Shown: positions 56,383 through 64,000 of the stretch, piece by piece
Layout of the letters: each line of letters opens with the position of its first letter
How positions within the stretch are numbered: position 1 is the first letter of the stretch
Assembly (NCBI GenBank): GCA_018457135.1
Contig: JAGGDU010000178.1
Coordinates: 1 to 64,000 of the forward strand
DNA length: 64,000 bases
From: Trichodesmium erythraeum GBRTRLIN201
GTDB lineage: Bacteria; Cyanobacteriota; Cyanobacteriia; Cyanobacteriales; Microcoleaceae
Direction: 5' to 3'
The notes under the pieces: generated by a model
What the model saw: the letters and a program-made list of their open reading frames with translations, nothing else
Databases searched by the model: none
Told to the model about the DNA's origin: nothing
Position numbers and translations under genes: made by a program

Positions 56383-56564
56383 TTAATAAAATTGTTTTTT
56401 TCGCTGTGCTGCTACTGCCTTTCTCTTACGTTTTTCTTGAGGGGTTTCAAAAAATCGACGTTTTTTTTAACATCTGCAAGAATACCTGCCTTGGAAACTT
56501 GACATTTGAATCGCCGGAGGGCCGACTCTATACCTTCGTTTTCGCCTAGTAACACTTGGGTCAT
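56383..56564 (-). pseudogene. rpsU: 30S ribosomal protein S21, frameshifted at an A8 run
   Basis: From the ATG at 56564 it reads [34 protein letters not shown], then leaves frame. Two bases fewer in the A8 run (minus strand, 56461-56468) restore [20 protein letters not shown] and KKQFY, giving a normal 59-aa S21. As written, the frame ends early at 46 codons. A second oddity is Cys in place of the usual Arg in RRFKR. It could be a dying paralogue, since cyanobacteria often have several rpsU copies, or an assembly error, or a slippage site. Confidence 0.8.
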
Positions 56565-56828
56565 TACTTTTTATTCTATTCTTGAACAAATTAGTTATTA
56601 ATTTTTAATAGTTTACCTATTAGCACTTAGCTTCAGGGACTCTTTTATTATTATCATATAACACCTTCTCAAAAAATAGACAAAGTTGTACGTTTGCTGT
56701 CAATAAAGAATGTTCATTTTTAATATTAGCCTTGATACTTGAAAACTTCAGTGATTTTGTGCTATTCCACTAGAGCACCTTCAAATTTAATTGGGAATTG
56801 GGAGTGTGTCATAAAGGTTTTAAATCTT

Positions 56829-58142
56829 CTAACAAATAAAAGATAAATCAACTTTTCCAAAGTTGGTACTGAATGCAACTTGTAGATTTTCTAATACCTT
56901 TACTAACCACTTAACTGATTCTCTTGTGCTTCTTTCATAATGGTTAAAGAGTATTGCAAATCGCTTTTCTAAGTATGATTTGACTTTATAGCAAACTAAA
57001 ACTATTTTGAGAAGAAGGCTAGTAGTTGCTATTGAACCTATATTAGATATCAGGTTATCAAAGAAAAAGTGCTCTGGTTTTTTAGTGCTTTCTACCACTA
57101 AAAATCCTAATATTTTATTACAGGTTCTCATCACTAAAAAGTCATTTAATTTTTTATTATCATTGTGAGACATAGTATTTTTGAGTTGATTATATAGTTC
57201 TCTCTTGAAATGATCCTTAACATACCTAGAGCCTACATTAAAGGATGTGCTTAAGTATTGGTAGAAGATTTTTTTAAAGCTACTATAGGATTGAGGTTGT
57301 TTGGTATAAATTAGAAAACTTTTGGCATAGTCTTGGTAGCTCTTGCCATTTTCAACTTTACCTACAAATTGTCTAGTAGCTGATAATAATTCCCGGTCAT
57401 TCAAAAGAGTAGGATTTTTAATTTTATTCGTGTTTTCCCAACTAGACTCTGTAAAACTTGAACTTTGAAAATTTGAAGTAGTTGTTACCCCATGTCTAAT
57501 TTGATGAGTTATGTAGTGGGATAAATCTATTTCAAATTTTTTTTGTTTTTGTCGTTGCATCTTCTTGATAGCTTCCTGATGTTCATAGCTATTGTCTAAG
57601 GTAATTAAACAATGTTGATATAAGTAAGGATAACGTGGAATTAAAGTTCTCAAAGGTTCAACTAAAGCACTATCATTGTTTCTATAACTTATTACTTCTT
57701 GGTTTATTACTTCTGCTAAACGTTTTAAACTAAAATACTGTTCACTTTTTGTAAATGCTCGAACCACGTCTAACAGTTTCTGACTACTACGAGAACCGTA
57801 GTGGCGGTGTATTGGTTTATTGTTAATGCTATCAAAAATTTTAATTAAGTCTAGCAACACATCTTTTTTATAGTTATAAGGTTGCTTTCTATTAATAACT
57901 ATATGAAAACAACGATTTAAGAAAAAATTAAATTCTTCTTTATCTTCCAATAATGCGATAATTATTTCTAGTGCTCTAGATACTTTTCTATCAGGATATT
58001 CAGAACAATTAATAAATAAAATTCTAAACCTTTTAATTATCTCTTCTGATGATTCTATATCTATCAACTGGAGAAAATGGTTATAGATATACTGTTGATA
58101 CTGGGATTTTTCTTGTTCATTTCTATCTATAAAGTTTTTCAT
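56829..58142 (-). CDS. Unknown helical protein
   Basis: 437 residues, mostly alpha-helical, rich in Lys, Asn, Tyr and Ser, with no membrane segment or catalytic motif that I recognise. The N-terminal half (about 15-190) resembles a HEAT/ARM-type helical repeat by spacing of hydrophobics. The middle (about 195-240) is basic and Ser/Thr/Gln-rich, and the C-terminal half has a hydrophobic helix (IGSIATTSLLLKIVLVCYKVKSYL). Codon use resembles its neighbours. No partner gene is adjacent. Function is not assigned. Confidence 0.6.
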   Translation of the reverse strand: MKNFIDRNEQEKSQYQQYIYNHFLQLIDIESSEEIIKRFRILFINCSEYPDRKVSRALEIIIALLEDKEEFNFFLNRCFHIVINRKQPYNYKKDVLLDLIKIFDSINNKPIHRHYGSRSSQKLLDVVRAFTKSEQYFSLKRLAEVINQEVISYRNNDSALVEPLRTLIPRYPYLYQHCLITLDNSYEHQEAIKKMQRQKQKKFEIDLSHYITHQIRHGVTTTSNFQSSSFTESSWENTNKIKNPTLLNDRELLSATRQFVGKVENGKSYQDYAKSFLIYTKQPQSYSSFKKIFYQYLSTSFNVGSRYVKDHFKRELYNQLKNTMSHNDNKKLNDFLVMRTCNKILGFLVVESTKKPEHFFFDNLISNIGSIATTSLLLKIVLVCYKVKSYLEKRFAILFNHYERSTRESVKWLVKVLENLQVAFSTNFGKVDLSFIC

Positions 58143-59358
58143 TTGATATATTTCCTAATTGATTTTTTTTAGATCATAGTACCCTGATAAATAATATAAT
58201 TATGCAATTTAATAACTCCAATTTTCTTAAGTATGGCTACACATCATACTTAAGAATGAAATCATATAACCCTAATTCAGTAATCTTATTAAGTAAAGCA
58301 GTGTAGCTTAAGTTTATGAAATTGGTATAATTTCTTTAATCTCATTATATTTAATTGATTTTCTTTTTTAGTCAATGAGACATAAGCACAGCTACCCGGA
58401 AAGGTAAAGGTTCAAGCAAAAAAAATAGAGGCTCACAATTCAATGTGATTTGATGTGATAAATTATAATCAGAGTATAGACAAAAAAGTAACAAGCAGTG
58501 AGTATGTTTTGTAATGGAAGTAGATGTGCATGAGATTATTTGTGTTTATATAAACTCATGAGAGGGAAAAGCTGTTGGGAGTTTTTGTTAGTTCTTACTT
58601 ACTATTTATCCTCTATGTGGAATAGCATATACTAATTTTTGGGCTGCATACCAGTAAAGGACATAGCAGTAGGAAAAAAAACAGAGAAGACTTCTAAAAT
58701 TGAGCGATCCAATAATGCATAAAGACAAAGGATATCCTAGGAATGTGTGAAAAACCAGATCTATCTCTTATCCAAAATTGAAAATTACATTGGTAATATT
58801 TGGTGTTTTCTTTATAATAACTCTAATTAATCATTACTTACTTACTAATATATTTAGGTTTTTATGAAGTTTTAGTAGATTAAAACAATTCCCATAAGCA
58901 GTTAGTACTTAAATTCGTTTATTTAATAGGGACGTTCCACACAACTGACTTAGGTTATAAAAGTTCCCGAAACTGCGGACTTAAAAACTGTACCTCAGTT
59001 GCTTAAGAAACACTATATATAGCTATAAATAATATTAACTTCTAAACTAATACCAATATTATTCATAGGAAGCCAAGATATATCCTAAAAAAAAATTAAT
59101 AGTTTTTAGGAACTTTAGCAAAAATATTAACGTCTAACCTGTCATAATTTTCCTTAAAATTAGGGTAAGCTTCTTTGAACTATTTTCCCCTATCTGAGTT
59201 CACTAGTTATCAGTATATTTACTAACTTTAAAAAAAATTATTATACTTTTGATTTTGCCTTGGTTAATCAGCTAATTCCCAGAAAATAAGTTTAGTTTAA
59301 GAACCACAAGTACTCTTCTATAATTATAATATATCTTTTAGGAGAACTGCCAATAGCT
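58143..59358. other. Long spacer with dispersed repeat
   Basis: About 1.2 kb without a supported gene between the divergent unknown gene and murF. It carries the second copy of the 30-bp repeat (58301-58330). A half of the cyanobacterial GGGACGTTCC palindrome is visible near 58929. Confidence 0.45.
58301..58330 (+). repeat. Dispersed 30-bp repeat, copy 2
   Basis: 29 of 30 bases identical to 23-52, same orientation. Confidence 0.7.
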
Positions 59359-60765
59359 ATGGTTTGTTGCATGACTTTATTTCAACTGACCGAAATATTA
59401 ACTACTACAACACTTACAGGTTTTCATACTCCAGAAAAAACATTAATTACAAGCATAAATACAGATACTCGTAACTTACAGCCTGGTGAAGGATTTTTGG
59501 CATTACGAGGAAATAATTTTGATGGCCATAATTTTGTTGACGAAGCAATCGAAAAGGGAGCTTCTTGTGTGATTGTTGAACAAGAATATACCTTAAATAG
59601 TGAGATTCAACAACTATCAAATAATATACCTATATTACAAGTAGAAAATACTTTAAAAGCTTACCAAAAAATTGCTCGTTGGTGGCGAGATAGATTTGAT
59701 ATTCCTGTTATTTCGGTCACAGGTTCAGTAGGTAAAACAACTACTAAAGAATTAATTGCTGAAGTTTTAGCAACTCAGGGTAAAGTCATGAAAACTGAAG
59801 CTAATTATAACAATGAAATAGGTGTAGCTAAAACTCTACTACAACTTTCTAATGAAGAGAATTATGCAGTAGTAGAAATGGCAATGCGGGGACCAGGAGA
59901 AATAGCAGAGTTAACACATATTGCTAACCCGACAATTGGTTTAATTACTAATGTCGGTACTGCTCATATTGGTCGTTTGGGTTCTGTTGAAGCCATTGCT
60001 GAAGCTAAGTGTGAATTGTTAAGAGAAATGTCTGATAGTAGTATTGCTATTCTGAATTATGATAATCAACGGTTGATAGAAACTGCGGCTAAAGTTTGGT
60101 CTGGAGAAACTTTTACTTATGGTTTAGAAGGTGGAAATTTACAAGGAAAATTAATTGATTCTCAAACGATAAATGTTGAGGGTGTGGATTTACCTTTACC
60201 TTTACCTGGTAGTCATAATGCTTCTAATTATTTGGCAGCATTAGCAGTCTTAAAAGTGCTTCATGGAAAAAATATTCCCGCAAAAACTCTGTTTCAATCT
60301 TTGACTAATAACTTATTCGTTCAATTACCAGGAAGTAGGGCAAGAAAATATGATTTAAAGAATGATATTGTAATTTTAGATGAAAGTTATAATGCTGGAT
60401 TAGAGTCAATGATAGCTGCTCTCAATTTGTTAGCTGAAACTCCTGGTAAACGACATATTGCTGTATTGGGAACTATGAAAGAATTGGGAAACAAATCAAT
60501 TTTATTTCATCAACAAGTTGGTAATGTTGTCAAAAATTTGAATATTGATGGTTTATTTATTTTAGCTGATTTTGAGGAAGCAAAAGCAATGGCTACAGGT
60601 GCTGCTAGTTTGCAATTTATCAAGGTAGAAAATATCACTGCTGATAATGCTCATCATAATTTAGCCAAATATTTACAGGAGTTTTTACAGCCTGGTGATC
60701 GGGTTCTTTTTAAGGCTTCTCATTCTGTAGAGTTAAATAAAGTAGTCGAACTTTTAATTAATTAG
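59359..60765 (+). CDS. murF: UDP-N-acetylmuramoyl-tripeptide--D-alanyl-D-alanine ligase
   Basis: Adds D-Ala-D-Ala to UDP-MurNAc-tripeptide in the last cytosolic step of peptidoglycan precursor synthesis. 468 residues, complete. The N-terminal substrate domain has SINTDTRNLQPGEGFLALRG. The ATP site is VISVTGSVGKTTTKELI (GSVGKTT 122-128), the central domain has EANYNNEIGVAKTLL and EMAMRGPGEIAELTHIANP, and the C-terminal domain has ILDESYNAGLESM and LGTMKELG. The ATG at 59359 has GGAGAAC about 12 nt upstream; an ATG at 59371 is possible. It is monocistronic and followed by a strong hairpin. Confidence 0.97.
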   Translation: MVCCMTLFQLTEILTTTTLTGFHTPEKTLITSINTDTRNLQPGEGFLALRGNNFDGHNFVDEAIEKGASCVIVEQEYTLNSEIQQLSNNIPILQVENTLKAYQKIARWWRDRFDIPVISVTGSVGKTTTKELIAEVLATQGKVMKTEANYNNEIGVAKTLLQLSNEENYAVVEMAMRGPGEIAELTHIANPTIGLITNVGTAHIGRLGSVEAIAEAKCELLREMSDSSIAILNYDNQRLIETAAKVWSGETFTYGLEGGNLQGKLIDSQTINVEGVDLPLPLPGSHNASNYLAALAVLKVLHGKNIPAKTLFQSLTNNLFVQLPGSRARKYDLKNDIVILDESYNAGLESMIAALNLLAETPGKRHIAVLGTMKELGNKSILFHQQVGNVVKNLNIDGLFILADFEEAKAMATGAASLQFIKVENITADNAHHNLAKYLQEFLQPGDRVLFKASHSVELNKVVELLIN

Positions 60766-60794
60766 TAATGCATTTATAGCATAGACATCTTTCC

Positions 60795-60837
60795 TGTTGC
60801 GGGTGTATCTTCAACTAATATGAAACACCCTGCAACA
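60795..60837. terminator. Hairpin between convergent murF and cruP
   Basis: TGTTGCGGGTGT (60795-60806) pairs with ACACCCTGCAACA (60825-60837) with a single bulge. Placed between the two convergent genes, it probably terminates both directions. Confidence 0.75.
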
Positions 60838-60896
60838 TTAAATCTTAAAAAGCATCAGAAGCCTATACAGAAAACGGATAGGTTTGTGTAGATAAG

Positions 60897-62450
60897 TCAC
60901 TCAATATAATCTCCTCCTGAACCATATTTCCATTGTTCAATCCAACGGTTATAATAATACCTTTGTTCTTCTGACATTTTTGCCGTTAAACCTTCCATAA
61001 CTCCCCCAATAGGATATAAAAAACTGTATACTCCCAAATTTAAATAATGTTTCATCCAATTTAACAAATTTCCTATTCCCACTTGAGGGATAATTTTTAT
61101 TACTAAACCTGGTTGCTTTAAAGAAGTAACAAATAAAGTTTGCGCCAAAGCAGGAAACTGTACAACATCTTGCAAAAAAGGTTTCAGTACAGGTTCACCC
61201 AATTTTTCCATTACCTGAAACACCCCTGCCAATAATTCATTAATTTGATGTGGTTCAACAAATTGATTTACCCCTATACTCATAGAACGTTGAAACAGCC
61301 AAGTAACTGATACATTAGGTTGATACGGTTGTAAAAGTCCCAGAGCATTTGCAGACAAATTTTCAGTTTGCAAAGCTTCATCAATACCCACCATCAGACG
61401 TTTCAAATGACGTACCATAGAGCCAAAACCACCAAAACTAAGAGGAGACTGACTTCCACTACTATCACCCACTGGCAAAATACGATTCCAAGGGGTTTTC
61501 AAGGGACTTTGACGATAACAAGGAAAAAAACCAAATAAAGCACGTTGAAATTTAAGTTGACTAAGTTCAACTTTTTGATATTCAGGTAATAGACGTAGAT
61601 ATTCTTCAAAGAAAAATTCCAAAGAAAATCTATCTCGATGAGCATCTAAATAAGTAAATAGATAAGTAGTTCGTCCATCTCTAGCAGGAAATGCTTCCCA
61701 AAAATATTGACATTGATTTTTGATCGGAGTAAACGAGGCAAAAATATCCCCCGTATCATTTTTTGGGTATCCAGTAGCGCAAGTACCAACCACTAAACAA
61801 ACAGCATCAGGTTTTTTGCCTTCCCTTGCTTGTTTGACAATAGGAGAAAAATGACCCATTGCATCCAGAAGTAGTCGAGTTTTGAATGATCTACCATTGC
61901 TAGTTTGGATATTTACCCCATCTGGATGAATTACTGCTGCTTCATAAGATGTATTTTCAAATAGTTGACCCCCTGCTTCTAAAAAGCATTGTTTCAGAGT
62001 TTCTAAAAGATAAACTGGATCTACACCAATATTGAGGACATCTTTGACCCATATTTCAGGACTATTTGGGAAGCTAATTCGAGCAGGGTTATATTCCGTA
62101 GCGATCGCTTTTTCTAGTTCTTCTTGAGATACAAGGTTTAATTCTACAAATGTTTCTAGTTCTTTGCGAGAAATATTCCATTCTTGTTTTCTACCCTTAA
62201 GAATACCTTGTTCTAACAGTGCAACCCGCCAACCTTTTTTTGCCAAAGCAGCACCAATTATTATACCAAGAGTACCTCCGCAAATTACTACATCCCATTC
62301 ATCTTCTTTTAGTGGTTTATTTTCTTCACTAATAGTACTAGGAATAATTATACTTTCTGAACGAAGTTTTTGCCAAATCTGATCGACTCGTCGCAGACCT
62401 TCTAAAGGGTTTCCTGGAATTTGGTCGAGAATTTTTTCTGTTAAAGACAT
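60897..62450 (-). CDS. cruP: CruP, lycopene cyclase-like FAD-dependent oxidoreductase
   Basis: 517 residues with an N-terminal Rossmann FAD motif (DVVICGGTLGIIIGAALAKK, about 53-72) and the characteristic LKGRKQEWNISRKEL stretch. It also shows LLLDAMGHFSPIVKQ, FWEAFPARDGRTTYLFTY, GFFPCYRQSPLKTPW, GDSSGSQSPLSFGGFGS and the terminal WKYGSG. These blocks coincide with cyanobacterial and plant CruP (related to CruA lycopene cyclase). In plants CruP limits carotenoid epoxidation and oxidative stress rather than acting as the main cyclase. It is probably thylakoid- or membrane-associated through its hydrophobic C-terminal part. It is a single-gene unit convergent with murF. Confidence 0.88.
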   Translation of the reverse strand: MSLTEKILDQIPGNPLEGLRRVDQIWQKLRSESIIIPSTISEENKPLKEDEWDVVICGGTLGIIIGAALAKKGWRVALLEQGILKGRKQEWNISRKELETFVELNLVSQEELEKAIATEYNPARISFPNSPEIWVKDVLNIGVDPVYLLETLKQCFLEAGGQLFENTSYEAAVIHPDGVNIQTSNGRSFKTRLLLDAMGHFSPIVKQAREGKKPDAVCLVVGTCATGYPKNDTGDIFASFTPIKNQCQYFWEAFPARDGRTTYLFTYLDAHRDRFSLEFFFEEYLRLLPEYQKVELSQLKFQRALFGFFPCYRQSPLKTPWNRILPVGDSSGSQSPLSFGGFGSMVRHLKRLMVGIDEALQTENLSANALGLLQPYQPNVSVTWLFQRSMSIGVNQFVEPHQINELLAGVFQVMEKLGEPVLKPFLQDVVQFPALAQTLFVTSLKQPGLVIKIIPQVGIGNLLNWMKHYLNLGVYSFLYPIGGVMEGLTAKMSEEQRYYYNRWIEQWKYGSGGDYIE

Positions 62451-64000
62451 AACTTTTCTATTATTAACTTTTGTCGTAATTATTGATTTTTTTTATCTAT
62501 TAATTTATAAGTTAATTATAATCATATACCTAAAATCCTATAATGATTTCTAAACATATAAAAAATGCTTCTATCTCTTTCCTATAAGTTTTTATTTTTA
62601 TCATCAATCTTCATTCTAAAGTTAAAATTTAATTACTATGATGCCACAATAAAAATTTTAGGAAATTAATAAATAGGCATGATTTTTAGAATTTTTTACC
62701 CTAGTATTTTAAGAGCTTTAAGACCCTATAGTTTTTTTAATATAAAGATTTAATTTCTGAACTTTCGTCCTTTAAATATCCTCTAAAATAGGTTGCTTAT
62801 TAATCGTTTTTTAAAGGTTTAGACTTACAATTTTTTTTTCAATTGCCATCACTCAAAATAGCAAAAAATTTAATTCATATATCTATCTCTATTAATTCAT
62901 CATTTTGAGGCTAAATTTATGACTTCACTTATAATACAAAACGGATAAAATATCTATTAGTTAAATCTTTTAAGTAAGAGTTGCTAATTAATTCTCAAAG
63001 CATTGACAGATATAAAGTTTTAGCTAAATTTTAATTTTTAAAAGTACCAGCTTTTCCGTGCCTCAAGCCCATCCATAAAGAAGATATTGGGCATACCTAG
63101 GCTGAAAAATCAAGAGACAATTCTTACTATACCAGACCTATTTACCAAGCCATTTATCCATGCCTCTGTACTTTCGTGCTTCCATACCACAAGCATCACC
63201 CAATAAGACAAAAAATATATTAATCCTAAGTAGGCACACAAAATTAATTATACATTTTGCGATACTTAACCTCTTATAATCTCATACTATATAACTCAAG
63301 TATAACTAGATCAGGCAAAAAATGAGTGTAATGATGCTTATGACTATTACTGATAATCTAGCAGTAGGTAAGCATTGTAGAAAATTAATTACACCTATAT
63401 GTTATGCTAAATCCGTTTACTCTATATCTCAAATACAACTAGGGTGAATAAAAATTATTGTTTAAATGCTTAATTCTCTTGACCCAAAAATTTTAGGCTT
63501 TCTAATGTTATCCAAATAGAATTTTTCTTGATGTACTCTAAAGCCTCTCAAGACAAACTTAGCATTTTGTGGGCGAATTCCTAAGTTTGAACTTTAGAGG
63601 TTGAAGAGGTTTACCTTTCTCTTACTTTAGTAAGCTCAAAAAGTTTGTAAAGCCGACCTGCCCTGAGTGATCCGCAATATTTTTCCCACTATTCCGAAGG
63701 AAAACCCTCAGATCATTCAAATCATTCAATGATTTATCTCTATAGTATAATCAAAATCTTAATCTTAGCCGTTTTCTATATTCAGTTTTTTTAGCTTGAA
63801 TCATAAATAACTTCTACCGCTTAGATAATAATGATTTATTGAAGCCTAATTTGTATAACTCCAGACAGTAAGCTAAAGTATTACAGCTTTAAACTCTCTA
63901 GTTTTTTTGTATCGGTTTAGGATAAATACAATACTTATATCATGTCTGTTCAAATAACCACCGTGGAATAATTTTAGAAAATTGGTAATTAGGAATTGGG
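62451..64000. other. Terminal AT-rich spacer, no gene supported
   Basis: 1.5 kb to the window edge. On the minus strand, 63141-63212 reads LLGDACGMEARKYRGMDKWL followed by a stop, and a related short piece (FMDGLEARKSW) lies at 63049-63084. These may be scraps of a lost gene or of a small repeat. I recognise no family. Confidence 0.4.

Noticed and set aside
1-64000. tRNA, rRNA, CRISPR arrays and prophage
   Set aside because: I looked for T-loop GGTTCRAxTCC patterns, rRNA signatures, regularly spaced short repeats and phage structural genes, and saw none. A covariance-model scan would be decisive for tRNAs and small RNAs.

Overview
The window looks like chromosome of a filamentous, probably marine cyanobacterium of the Trichodesmium/Okeania type. 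The sequence is AT-rich, only about two thirds of it codes for protein, and intergenic stretches are long. The cyanobacterial palindrome GCGATCGC (HIP1) occurs about 25 times by eye. Photosynthesis genes (psbC, ycf4), cruP and many cyanobacterium-specific families (DUF1822, DUF1400, XisI, CHAT-TPR) are present. The genus is an inference; the phylum is not in doubt. I saw no tRNA, no intact rRNA gene and no CRISPR array.

Layout. 0.6-11.6 kb: LptF/LptG-type permease, a large polytopic membrane protein, a Pro/Asn-rich membrane-anchored protein, 6-phosphogluconolactonase (pgl), two FHA proteins (one with zinc ribbons) and a PRC-barrel protein. 12.2-16.1 kb: an orphan cytosine-5 DNA methyltransferase with a decayed reading frame behind it, an octamer tandem repeat, and an M14-like DUF2817 peptidase. 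16.4-27.8 kb: an accessory island with a 1269-residue TPR-CHAT protease-like protein, an Rpn-type PD-(D/E)XK nuclease, XisI, an NYN nuclease with a hydrophobic N-terminus, DUF1822, a sigma-70-like factor (all minus strand), and on the plus strand a membrane protein overlapping a pentapeptide-repeat protein. This is the best candidate for a poorly described system. It is edged by an IS1-family wreck (27.8-28.4 kb) and by a duplicated scrap of the Rpn gene. 28.5-35.5 kb: DUF4089/AtzG-like protein, a transaldolase-like aldolase, an ureidoglycolate lyase-like protein, cobyrinate a,c-diamide synthase, and a flavin monooxygenase that closely resembles bacterial trimethylamine monooxygenase.

35.8-41.5 kb: a globin-domain pseudogene, psbC preceded by the decayed 3' end of psbD, divergent ycf4, a lipoprotein cyclophilin and a ketoacyl synthase. 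41.6-50.8 kb: a TSUP transporter, an M48 metalloprotease, three tandem AIM24/TIGR00266 paralogues, mutL, a SirB1 protein whose start codon abuts a heptamer repeat, and a DUF1400 protein. 51.7-62.5 kb: an SRPBCC protein, a CmpX-like mechanosensitive channel, a DUF697 GTPase, a group II intron RT relic, a frameshifted rpsU, an unknown helical protein, murF and cruP. The last 1.5 kb holds no recognisable gene.

Two themes stand out. Many spacers hold reading frames caught in the act of decay: psbD tail, globin, IS1 transposase, intron RT, rpsU, an Rpn fragment and a possible restriction-gene relic. Simple heptamer/octamer tandem repeats and dispersed 30-120 bp repeats are also frequent. Both fit a genome with weak purifying selection and active repeat expansion.
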